Shown here: piece after piece, positions 42,421-49,449 of the stretch
Numbering within the stretch: position 1 is the stretch's first letter
How the letters are laid out: every line of letters starts with the position of its first letter
From: Maricurvus nonylphenolicus
Lineage (GTDB): Bacteria; Pseudomonadota; Gammaproteobacteria; Pseudomonadales; Cellvibrionaceae
Assembly (NCBI RefSeq): GCF_042854845.1
Contig: NZ_AP031498.1
Span: 5,456,001-5,520,000 of the forward strand
Direction of reading: 5' to 3'
DNA: 64,000 bases
Made by a program: the position numbers and the translations under genes
The notes under the pieces: model-generated
Told to the model about the DNA's origin: nothing
Databases searched by the model: none
The model's input: the letters and a program-made list of their open reading frames with translations, nothing else

Positions 42421-43161
42421 TTAACTGGCTGCGGCATTTTTATCCTCCGCAGAAATATCAGAGAGTCCCATAATCGATGACAGGGTATAAGCAATACGCT
42501 GCTTCATATATAGACGGCTTGCATCATCATGGGCGTTATTAATCATTGAAACGCTGCACAACCACAGCACCGACATCATTTGAAAGGCATCCAATTCTGG
42601 ATTGGGTGTTTGGAGTTTGCCAAAAAACCACTCGATGGCTTCCATATCCATCTTGTCTTGTCGAGATAACTCCTCTTTAAAATAGCCATGACGCTCTGTT
42701 TCGTTGCGAAACAGTTGATCCAGTTTCATGAATGCCTGGCCTTTATCAGACGGAGAGGCGACGATATCCAGAGCCTCTTCGACATATACCTCAACAATTT
42801 TTTGCCGAATAAGCGGACTCATGACGTCCTGGCCTTTGAATTTCTTGAGGATCCTTTTGCCCATATTGCGACGAAACTTCATTGTCTCGGCATAACTATC
42901 TAAATAGTAGGTAAATGCCTTGTTAATCAGACTCGGGATATCCTTGAAGTAGTAAGCTATTGCGCTATGACTTACGCCAGACCTGTCAGCAACCGTTTTA
43001 TATTTTACGCCTCCAACACCATCGCGCAGCACCACATCCAGGGTCGCCTGCAGAATAGCCTGCTGACTGGCACGGCCATCGGAACGATCAGAAAGCGTTA
43101 CATCGGGTTTTGCTTCCTCAGAGCTGGGGCCGGAATTGGAATTGGGGCTGACGTCTGGCAT
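42421..43161 (-). CDS. TetR-family transcriptional regulator
   Basis: A 246-residue repressor-type regulator. After a disordered Ser/Pro-rich N-terminus (MPDVSPNSNSGPSSEEAKPD) comes the TetR helix-turn-helix (about 35-80: QQAILQATLDVVLRDGVGGV, TVADRSGVSHSAIAYYFKDI). The larger C-terminal ligand domain is unassigned. The gene is divergent from ubiD across 185 bases containing a perfect palindrome at 43239-43260. It probably represses itself, but the ligand and other targets are unknown; the SUMF1 genes downstream on the same strand are candidates only by position. Confidence 0.9.
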   Translation of the reverse strand: MPDVSPNSNSGPSSEEAKPDVTLSDRSDGRASQQAILQATLDVVLRDGVGGVKYKTVADRSGVSHSAIAYYFKDIPSLINKAFTYYLDSYAETMKFRRNMGKRILKKFKGQDVMSPLIRQKIVEVYVEEALDIVASPSDKGQAFMKLDQLFRNETERHGYFKEELSRQDKMDMEAIEWFFGKLQTPNPELDAFQMMSVLWLCSVSMINNAHDDASRLYMKQRIAYTLSSIMGLSDISAEDKNAAAS

Positions 43162-43238
43162 CTGCGGTTCACCTGCCTCTAGGTTCTCGATAGTGTTGTT
43201 GCTAGTCAGTATATCCTAGGCTCAAGACCGATATTGAA

Positions 43239-43260
43239 AATTAGACATTTTTGTCTAATT
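43239..43260. promoter_or_regulatory. Perfect palindrome, probable TetR-regulator operator
   Basis: AATTAGACA and TGTCTAATT flank TTTT (9-bp perfect arms, 22 bases in total), 78 bases upstream of the TetR start and 87 bases upstream of ubiD. Size and symmetry are typical of a TetR operator. It would control the regulator, ubiD, or both. Confidence 0.65.
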
Positions 43261-43346
43261 GCCATGATTGACGGCGGTAGTCATTACTTTCAAGGCCCAA
43301 ATACCACAGGTACAATAAGCTCTCCTTTGGTCAAATCTATAACCCC

Positions 43347-44813
43347 ATGAAATACAAGGACTTACGCGATTTTATCAAGCTGCTGGAAAAGCGCGGCCAA
43401 CTCAAGCGTATCAGCCAGCCGATAGACCCCAAGCTTGAAATGACCGAAATCTGCGACCGCACCCTGCGCGCCGGCGGCCCTGCGCTGCTGTTCGAAAACC
43501 CCGTGGGTTTTGACACCCCAGTACTGGCCAACCTGTTTGGCACCCCGGAGCGTGTCGCTCTGGGCATGGGCGAGGAATCCGTCGAAGCCCTGCGGGAAGT
43601 CGGCAAGCTGTTAGCGTTTTTGAAAGAACCTGAGCCACCCAAAGGCCTGCGCGATGCCTGGCAGAAAATGCCGGTATTTAAGCAGGTGCTTAATATGGGG
43701 CCAAAGGAAGTCAGCAAAGCGGCTTGCCAACAAGTTGTTATCGACAAAGACGATGTCGATCTCACCACCATCCCCATTCAAACCTGCTGGCCCGGTGATG
43801 CAGCGCCACTGGTCACCTGGCCTTTGGTGGTTACCCGCGGCCCCAATAAAGAACGCCAGAACCTCGGCATTTATCGCATGCAGCTGATCGGTAAAAACAA
43901 GCTGATTATGCGCTGGTTATCCCATCGCGGCGGTGCACTGGATTTCCGCGAGTGGCAACAACAACATCCCGGTGAACCCTTCCCGGTATCGGTTGCCCTC
44001 GGCGCCGATCCCGCAACCATTTTAGGTGCCGTCACCCCGGTCCCGGACACCCTGAGCGAATACGCCTTTGCCGGTTTGCTTCGCGGTGATAAAACTGAAG
44101 TGGTGAAAAGTAAGTCCAACGATTTACAAGTACCTGCCTCAGCCGAATATGTGCTGGAAGGTTTTATCTACCCCGATGAAATGGCCGATGAAGGGCCGTT
44201 TGGTGACCACACCGGCTACTACAACGAAGTCGATAGCTTCCCGGTGTTTACGGTGGAAAAAATCACCCACCGCAAAGACCCGATTTATCACAGTACCTAC
44301 ACCGGCCGTCCACCGGATGAGCCTGCTGTTTTGGGCGTAGCGCTGAACGAAGTGTTTGTGCCTATTTTACAAAAACAGTTTCCCGAAATTGTCGATTTCT
44401 ACCTACCTCCGGAAGGTTGTTCCTACCGCATGGCGGTGGTGACCATGAAGAAACAATACCCTGGTCATGCCAAGCGAGTGATGATGGGGGTCTGGTCGTT
44501 CCTGCGCCAATTTATGTACACCAAGTTTGTCATCGTCACCGATGATGACGTTAACGCCCGCGACTGGAACGATGTTATCTGGGCCATCACCACTCGTATG
44601 GACCCGGCTCGCGATACCACCCTGGTGGAAAACACCCCCATCGATTATCTCGACTTTGCCTCACCCATTTCCGGCCTGGGGTCTAAAATGGGGATGGACG
44701 CCACCAATAAATGGCCCGGTGAAACTGATCGCGAATGGGGTGAACCCATCGAAATGGATCAGGCAGTGAAAGATAAAGTTGATGCTATCTGGGATGAGCT
44801 AGATATTTTGTAA
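43347..44813 (+). CDS. ubiD: UbiD, 4-hydroxy-3-polyprenylbenzoate decarboxylase
   Basis: Prenylated-FMN-dependent decarboxylase of ubiquinone synthesis. The 488 residues match E. coli UbiD in length. Motifs are MKYKDLRDFIKLLEKRGQLK, LFENPVGFDTPVLANLFGTP, NLGIYRMQLIGKNKLIMRWL, EGPFGDHTGYYNEVDSFPVF and PPEGCSYRMAVVTMKKQYPG. In the last group of motifs, the Arg/Glu residues of the prFMN site are in IYR-type and SHRGG segments. Near the end come VTDDDVNARDWNDVIWAI and MGMDATNKWPGE. In Pseudomonas ubiD sits close to rho; here a 12.7-kb block separates them. Confidence 0.97.
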   Translation: MKYKDLRDFIKLLEKRGQLKRISQPIDPKLEMTEICDRTLRAGGPALLFENPVGFDTPVLANLFGTPERVALGMGEESVEALREVGKLLAFLKEPEPPKGLRDAWQKMPVFKQVLNMGPKEVSKAACQQVVIDKDDVDLTTIPIQTCWPGDAAPLVTWPLVVTRGPNKERQNLGIYRMQLIGKNKLIMRWLSHRGGALDFREWQQQHPGEPFPVSVALGADPATILGAVTPVPDTLSEYAFAGLLRGDKTEVVKSKSNDLQVPASAEYVLEGFIYPDEMADEGPFGDHTGYYNEVDSFPVFTVEKITHRKDPIYHSTYTGRPPDEPAVLGVALNEVFVPILQKQFPEIVDFYLPPEGCSYRMAVVTMKKQYPGHAKRVMMGVWSFLRQFMYTKFVIVTDDDVNARDWNDVIWAITTRMDPARDTTLVENTPIDYLDFASPISGLGSKMGMDATNKWPGETDREWGEPIEMDQAVKDKVDAIWDELDIL

Positions 44814-44854
44814 CGCTATCCCGCCCATCATCTTAATAACAAGAGGGCTGGGTA

Positions 44855-45580
44855 ATGATTATTTTACTCTACGGTATTTTCGCGTATCTGGTGGGCCTGT
44901 TCGGGCTCACCTATTTTATTTTGTTTCTTGGCGGCTGGGATTTTTTGCCACTGCATATTCACTCCAAAGTTCCCACCGATAATCTACAGGCCTGGCTGGT
45001 AAACATTGCCCTAATGGTACTGTTTGCCCTGCAACACTCGGTAATGGCTCGTCCGGCCTTTAAGCAATGGTTAACCCGCCTGATTCCTGCTGCGGCTGAA
45101 CGCAGCACCTATGTATTGCTGTCCGGTGTTGTCCTACTCATTATGTGCTACTACTGGCAACCCATCGCTGGCAGCCTCTGGCATGTCGATCAGGGCTTAG
45201 GGCACTCCTTATTGGTTTTCGGTTATCTGTTTGGCTGGGCCTTTGCCATGATCGCCACCTTCCTGATAAACCATTTTGAACTGATGGGCCTGCAGCAGGT
45301 GTACCTGCATGTAAAACAACTCCCCAAACCCGAAGCCCATTTTACCGAGCGTTGGTTCTACCGCATGGTGCGCCATCCGCTGCAATTGGGTGTACTCATG
45401 GGAATCTGGTTTACCCCGCATATGTCGATGACTCACTTCTCGCTGGCCTTAACAATGACGGTGTATATTTTGATTGGCCTTCAATTTGAAGAAAAAGACT
45501 TGGCCGCAAGCCTGGGAGAAAAGTATCGCGATTATCAAAAACGTGTGCCCATGTTGATCCCCTGGACAAAGAGAAAGTAA
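44855..45580 (+). CDS. MddA/NnrU-like membrane methyltransferase
   Basis: A 241-residue integral membrane protein with about five or six helices, resembling the isoprenylcysteine methyltransferase (ICMT)-like group that includes methanethiol S-methyltransferase MddA. Helpful segments are LMVLFALQHSVMARPAFKQW, ERSTYVLLSGVVLLIMCYYW and RMVRHPLQLGVLMGIWFTPH, then LQFEEKDLAASLGEKYRDYQ. The RHPLQ and EEKDL motifs are typical of the SAM-binding C-terminal part. Methanethiol is only one possible substrate. It follows ubiD by about 40 bases, with an AGAGGG-like site. A repeat element begins just after its stop. Confidence 0.75.
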   Translation: MIILLYGIFAYLVGLFGLTYFILFLGGWDFLPLHIHSKVPTDNLQAWLVNIALMVLFALQHSVMARPAFKQWLTRLIPAAAERSTYVLLSGVVLLIMCYYWQPIAGSLWHVDQGLGHSLLVFGYLFGWAFAMIATFLINHFELMGLQQVYLHVKQLPKPEAHFTERWFYRMVRHPLQLGVLMGIWFTPHMSMTHFSLALTMTVYILIGLQFEEKDLAASLGEKYRDYQKRVPMLIPWTKRK

Positions 45581-45585
45581 CTAGC

Positions 45586-45762
45586 TTGGCACAGAGCGAG
45601 GAGGCAGTCGGTGATACTGCTCGTAGCAATCAGCCCATGTTTAAGCGGCCGGAGAAAGTCAGGGTAGTCGCGAGGTTGTTTGAGCGCGAGCGAGTTTACG
45701 TAGCGCTGGCTTTCTCCGGCCGCTTATGGGTGCGAAGAGCAGTATCACCGACTGCCTCCGAC
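45586..45762. repeat. MITE/REP-like inverted-repeat element (long copy)
   Basis: Outer arms of 23 bp are perfect inverted repeats (45600-45622, beginning GGAGGCAGTCGG, and 45737-45759). A second pair of 16-bp perfect arms, AAGCGGCCGGAGAAAG, lies inside (45643-45658 and 45710-45725). The core is about 50 bases with GC-rich palindromic bits (GAGCGCGAGCGAG). The whole could fold into one long cruciform. TTGGCAC...GAGGAGGCAG at its left and ACCGACTGCCTCCG at its right recur in the short copy at 60123-60162. No transposase is present. Confidence 0.85.
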
Positions 45763-45835
45763 TTAATATCCATACAGGTCAACCTTGTACCCACCTAAAC
45801 GTTTAAATAAAAAATAACCACACAAGGAAATCACG

Positions 45836-46948
45836 ATGAAGGTGACCTCTCGGCAACTGGCTCTAACATCCATCCTAATGAGCTGCCTGCCCGTCAGCCT
45901 GCTTGAAGCCAGACCACCACAGGAAGCCTTTGATGCCTGCCGTAATCACGACAGTGGCAGCAGTTGCACAGTATCTACACCGCATGGCCGATTAGAAGGG
46001 CAATGCCGACAACCGCCACACGAATCTCAACTGGTCTGTGTTCCCGACGGTCACCGTCCGGGACAGGCTCGAGGTTCGGAGAGAGAAAGCTCATCAAGTC
46101 GAGGCCCCGGTGGGCACACTCGCAATCACACCACCATACAATCCGACGGCAATCCCGATTTGCAGGCAGCCAGACAAGCCCCCATCACTGACAGCCAAGT
46201 CGACATCGTCGAACAAGAGCCCTGGCGTGTACTGACCTCCAACGGTATTGCCGAACACAACACCGGCCGCTTCCCCAACCGCGGTAATCCCAACGCCATT
46301 CGTAAACAGCAATACCAGTATCGTGTGCCTTTGCAGCCCAAACAAAGCGCGCAAACAACCACGCTTCGAGGCCACAGTTTTGGTTTAGCCGTTAACGGCG
46401 TACCGTTTGATCCCGGCGCCGCCGAGTGGTATCGCGGCCAACGCGGACAGTGGCAATACGAAGCCCTGTCAGGCGCAGTGCCTTTGGGTATCGACAACAA
46501 CCATGCCCATGTACAACCCAACGGCGCTTACCACTATCACGGCTTGCCCACCGGTCTGATGGACAAACTCAATGTCACTCCTGCTCAACATTCAGCCCTG
46601 ATCGGCTGGGCCGCTGATGGCTTTCCCATCTATGCTCTCTACGGCTATAGCGATGGCAGTGACACAAATTCCGGCATAGGCCAACAAACCAGCAGCTATC
46701 GATTAAAAACCGGCAAGCGCCCCTCAGCCGGCAATAACCCCGGCGGCCACTATGACGGTACCTTTATCGCCGATTATGAATATGTGGAAGGGCAGGGATC
46801 ACTGGACGAGTGCAATGGCCGAGTTACCAAAACCCCGGAGTTTCCTGAAGGGACCTACGCGTACTTTTTAACGGAGGCTTGGCCGGTGATACCGCGGTGT
46901 TATAAAGGCACGCCATCGCGAGATTTTACCCACGAAAGAAGACGTTAG
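45836..46948 (+). CDS. Exported YHYH-domain protein
   Basis: A 370-residue secreted protein. The N-terminal signal (MKVTSRQLALTSILMSCLPV) is followed by a Cys-containing segment and a low-complexity Ser/Gly/Arg stretch (about 72-95). The YHYH domain fills the rest: LRGHSFGLAVNGVPFDPGAA, NNHAHVQPNGAYHYHGLPTG (the defining YHYH), LIGWAADGFPIYALYGYSDG and YEYVEGQGSLDECNGR. The family's function is unknown; its His residues suggest metal binding. An AAGGAAA site precedes the ATG. The repeat element lies just upstream, so its promoter may lie within or beside it. Confidence 0.9.
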   Translation: MKVTSRQLALTSILMSCLPVSLLEARPPQEAFDACRNHDSGSSCTVSTPHGRLEGQCRQPPHESQLVCVPDGHRPGQARGSERESSSSRGPGGHTRNHTTIQSDGNPDLQAARQAPITDSQVDIVEQEPWRVLTSNGIAEHNTGRFPNRGNPNAIRKQQYQYRVPLQPKQSAQTTTLRGHSFGLAVNGVPFDPGAAEWYRGQRGQWQYEALSGAVPLGIDNNHAHVQPNGAYHYHGLPTGLMDKLNVTPAQHSALIGWAADGFPIYALYGYSDGSDTNSGIGQQTSSYRLKTGKRPSAGNNPGGHYDGTFIADYEYVEGQGSLDECNGRVTKTPEFPEGTYAYFLTEAWPVIPRCYKGTPSRDFTHERRR

Positions 46949-46956
46949 TACAGACA

Positions 46957-46997
46957 ATAAAAAACCCGCAGCTGTTTCCAGTTGCGGGTTTTTAAAA
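46957..46997. terminator. Bidirectional terminator between YHYH gene and tRNA-Phe
   Basis: AAAAACCCGCA-G-CTG pairs with CAG-T-TGCGGGTTTTT across TTTC. With A-runs at the left and T-runs at the right it terminates both the YHYH gene and the converging tRNA-Phe transcript. Confidence 0.9.
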
Positions 46998-47000
46998 TAG

Positions 47001-47076
47001 TGGTGCCCGGAGACAGAATCGAACTGCCGACACGGGGATTTTCAATCCCCTGCTCTACCGACTGAGCTATCCGGGC
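47001..47076 (-). tRNA. tRNA-Phe (GAA)
   Basis: The minus strand reads GCCCGGATAGCTCAGTCGGT... and folds as a cloverleaf with acceptor GCCCGGA/TCCGGGC. The anticodon arm is GGGGA-TTGAAAA-TCCCC (anticodon GAA), the T-loop is GTTCGATTC, the discriminator base is A and CCA is encoded (TGG at 47001-47003). The length is 76 including CCA. Confidence 0.98.
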
Positions 47077-47106
47077 ACAATTCTCGGCGATGCGCGAGAG
47101 GCGCGT

Positions 47107-47135
47107 ATTAAACCTTTTCACTGCGGGGGAGTCAA
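47107..47135 (-). promoter_or_regulatory. tRNA-Phe promoter
   Basis: On the minus strand TTGACT (47130-47135) and TTTAAT (47107-47112) are separated by exactly 17 bases. A GC-rich ACGCGCCTC discriminator follows, the usual layout of a stringently controlled stable-RNA promoter. The transcript would start about 20 bases before the tRNA. Confidence 0.8.
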
Positions 47136-47196
47136 CCCCCAATATGACAAATTTGTGCTTGGATAAATGCAAGAGAACTTAAGCGAAATTAAGGAC

Positions 47197-48039
47197 TTAG
47201 TCGGGTTTGGCCAAGCCCAGTGCTTCCCAGCTGGGGGGCTGGAAGGGCTGCATCACAAAATGCTGTAAGTGATTCGCTTGATACAGCTCGATGATGGCCT
47301 GGTTGATGCGCTGGGCCAGCTGTTTACCACTCTCGGTCTTCGGTAGGACGTAGCACAGGGTCTGGACGGAAAAGGGGGCTTCGGCATAGTTAAAGCGCGC
47401 CTCGGGGCTGATATGGCTGGCAATGCTTTCCACCATCGGTGGCGGCGCCAGCAGGGCATCGACACGGCCAGAAACTAACATGGCGACATTATTAACCTGG
47501 GCATCGACCCGGTGCACGCGAATCCCCATTTGCTCCAGCGCTTCATCAGCGGGCAGTTGATAGTGATAACGCTCAATTAAAGCCAGGCTTTTGCCGCGCA
47601 AGTCTTCCAAATCAGAAAGAATCGGATTATCACCTGCGGTGATCAGATGGCGAGCAAGGCTGACGTAGGGCAGGGTATCAATGGTGGGCGAGCTGCGTTT
47701 GACGCCACAGATGCCACCAACCTGGCCATCGACCTCTCGCCGCACCAGTTGCGCCTGGGTTTCAAATATAGGCAGGAAACGCAGCTCACTGGTGAGTCCC
47801 GCCTGCGCCATAATGGCGTTGTGGAAGGTGCGATACTTGTGTTCGAAATGCGCTTGGCGTTTGCGCTCGACGGCGGGCGCGACGAATTGCAGGGGCTTAT
47901 CAGCGCTGGCAGCTGCCGAGCTGCCGGCATAGGCGAACGAATACAGTCCACTCAAGCTGAGGAGAACCGCTGACAGCTTCAAGCGCCAGCGGTTATGGCG
48001 ATTACTCGCTGGGCGGCACATAACCTTCAGCCGCGTCAT
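47197..48039 (-). CDS. Periplasmic solute-binding-like protein
   Basis: A 280-residue exported protein of the PBPb (bacterial extracellular solute-binding family 3) type. The signal sequence is RWRLKLSAVLLSLSGLYSFA, then YAGSS. The core has LPYVSLARHLITAGDNPILS, LRGKSLALIERYHYQLP and VDALLAPPPMVESIA, as in amino-acid-binding proteins. No ABC permease or ATPase is adjacent, so it may be a stand-alone sensor or binding protein. Two starts are possible (48039 or the ATG at 48021); both overlap the yggX stop. Confidence 0.8.
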   Translation of the reverse strand: MTRLKVMCRPASNRHNRWRLKLSAVLLSLSGLYSFAYAGSSAAASADKPLQFVAPAVERKRQAHFEHKYRTFHNAIMAQAGLTSELRFLPIFETQAQLVRREVDGQVGGICGVKRSSPTIDTLPYVSLARHLITAGDNPILSDLEDLRGKSLALIERYHYQLPADEALEQMGIRVHRVDAQVNNVAMLVSGRVDALLAPPPMVESIASHISPEARFNYAEAPFSVQTLCYVLPKTESGKQLAQRINQAIIELYQANHLQHFVMQPFQPPSWEALGLAKPD

Positions 48040-48274
48040 ATTCTTCGCCGGACAAGAATTTTTCCATCTGTTCGGAAAGGTAGGTACGCGCAGTCATGTC
48101 CATCATGTTTAAACGTTTTTCGTTGATCAGCATGGTTTGATGGGACATCCACTCTTGCCAGGCCTTTTTGGAGACATTGTCAAAAATATCCTGCCCCTTG
48201 GGGCCCGGGTAAGGTGGTGTATCCAGGCCTTCTAAGTCCTGTTGGTATTTGCGGCAAAAAACAGTGCGTGACAT
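48002..48274 (-). CDS. yggX: YggX, Fe(2+)-trafficking protein
   Basis: A 90-residue cytoplasmic protein linked to iron-sulfur protection and oxidative stress resistance. It shows MSRTVFCRKYQQDLEGLDTP with the conserved Cys7, FDNVSKKAWQEWMSHQTMLI, INEKRLN and QMEKFLSG, all family hallmarks. It lies downstream of mutY on the same strand, the conserved mutY-yggX pair; MutY is itself an Fe-S enzyme. The solute-binding-like gene overlaps its 3' end. Confidence 0.97.
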   Translation of the reverse strand: MSRTVFCRKYQQDLEGLDTPPYPGPKGQDIFDNVSKKAWQEWMSHQTMLINEKRLNMMDMTARTYLSEQMEKFLSGEEYDAAEGYVPPSE

Positions 48275-48350
48275 ATATCTCTCGTAGCTCTCTTTAAAAC
48301 GTCTATTGTGGTGATTCTAGCAGCCTTTAGGCGCCAATTCCCTAGGGATG

Positions 48351-49412
48351 CTATGCAACCGGGCTAAGCTCGCGCAACTTATCGAGCAATTTTTTCACCG
48401 GTGCCGCCAAACCCACGCTGTCCGGGTTGTGCAAATTGAACCACCGCCACCCCTCTGGTTCCTGCAACTGGCGAGGCTCGCGCGCAAGGTCTAGCAACAC
48501 CGGGGTAATATCCAAGTGGTAGTGACTGAAGGTGTGACGGTAGCTGTCCCAGGTTTCTGTGGCCATGGGTGGTGCGTACTGATCCTCACAGTGCACCTCG
48601 GCATCAGCATCACTGGCCAGCTCGGGAAAACTCCACAGCCCGCCCCAAATTCCCTGGGCCGGACGCTTTTGCAATAACAACTCACCGTGCGGATTGCGCA
48701 GCATCAACAACTGCACGGTTTTTTCCGGCAGGGTTTTCTTCGGTTTTTTACCGGGGTAGCGAGTTTGCTCACCCTGTGCATAAGCCAGGCAGCCATCACG
48801 CAGTGGGCATTCACCACAGGCGGGACGACTGCGGGTGCAGAGGGTCGCCCCCAAATCCATCATCGCCTGAGTGTAATGGGCATTGCGGCTTGCGGGGGTA
48901 TAACCTTCGGCGATCTCCCACAGCTGGTTCAGTACCTGAGTTTGTCCCGGCCAACCGTCCACCGCGTGGTAGCGGGCCAGCACACGTTTGACATTGCCGT
49001 CGAGAATGGCCGCCTCGGCCCCATAGGCGATGCTGGCAATGGCACCTGCAGTTGAGCGCCCAATGCCCGACAGGCTACTCAGCGCTTCAACACTGTAGGG
49101 GAACTCACCGTCATACTCATTGACGACCGTTTGCGCGCACTTGTGCAGATTGCGGGCGCGGGCGTAATAACCCAGCCCGGTCCACAGGTGCAGCACCTCA
49201 TCGATATCGGCGGCCGCTAAATCTTCAACACAGGGGAAGCGCTCCATAAAGCGCTCGAAGTAGGGGATCACGGTCGCCACCTGGGTCTGTTGCAGCATGA
49301 TCTCCGATACCCACACCCGATAGGCGTTAATCCCCTGCTGCCAGGGCAGGTGCTTGCGACCATGCTGGTCGAACCACTGCAGCACCTGCTGGCTAAATGT
49401 TTTCTTACTCAC
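48351..49412 (-). CDS. mutY: A/G-specific adenine DNA glycosylase MutY
   Basis: Removes adenine mispaired with 8-oxoguanine. The 353 residues show an N-terminal HhH-GPD domain with WVSEIMLQQTQVATVIPYFE (catalytic Glu), LSSLSGIGRSTAGAIASIAY (helix-hairpin-helix) and LDGNVKRVLARYHAVDGWPG (catalytic Asp). The [4Fe-4S] cluster is CTRSRPACGECPLRDGC. A C-terminal NUDIX-like domain (about 230-345) follows with LQKRPAQGIWGGLWSFPELA. It is followed by yggX and preceded by asmA. Confidence 0.97.
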   Translation of the reverse strand: MSKKTFSQQVLQWFDQHGRKHLPWQQGINAYRVWVSEIMLQQTQVATVIPYFERFMERFPCVEDLAAADIDEVLHLWTGLGYYARARNLHKCAQTVVNEYDGEFPYSVEALSSLSGIGRSTAGAIASIAYGAEAAILDGNVKRVLARYHAVDGWPGQTQVLNQLWEIAEGYTPASRNAHYTQAMMDLGATLCTRSRPACGECPLRDGCLAYAQGEQTRYPGKKPKKTLPEKTVQLLMLRNPHGELLLQKRPAQGIWGGLWSFPELASDADAEVHCEDQYAPPMATETWDSYRHTFSHYHLDITPVLLDLAREPRQLQEPEGWRWFNLHNPDSVGLAAPVKKLLDKLRELSPVA

Positions 49413-49449
49413 TAACGGTTAACTCTTAGGTCTTAACTTTGGTAATACG

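Noticed and set aside
45586..45798. 70-codon open frame across the inverted-repeat element
   Set aside because: It runs through both arms of the palindrome, has no family resemblance and is explained by the repeat.
46949..47196. Integration site at tRNA-Phe
   Set aside because: No integrase and no duplicated tRNA 3' end were seen on either side; the neighbours keep the Pseudomonas order.
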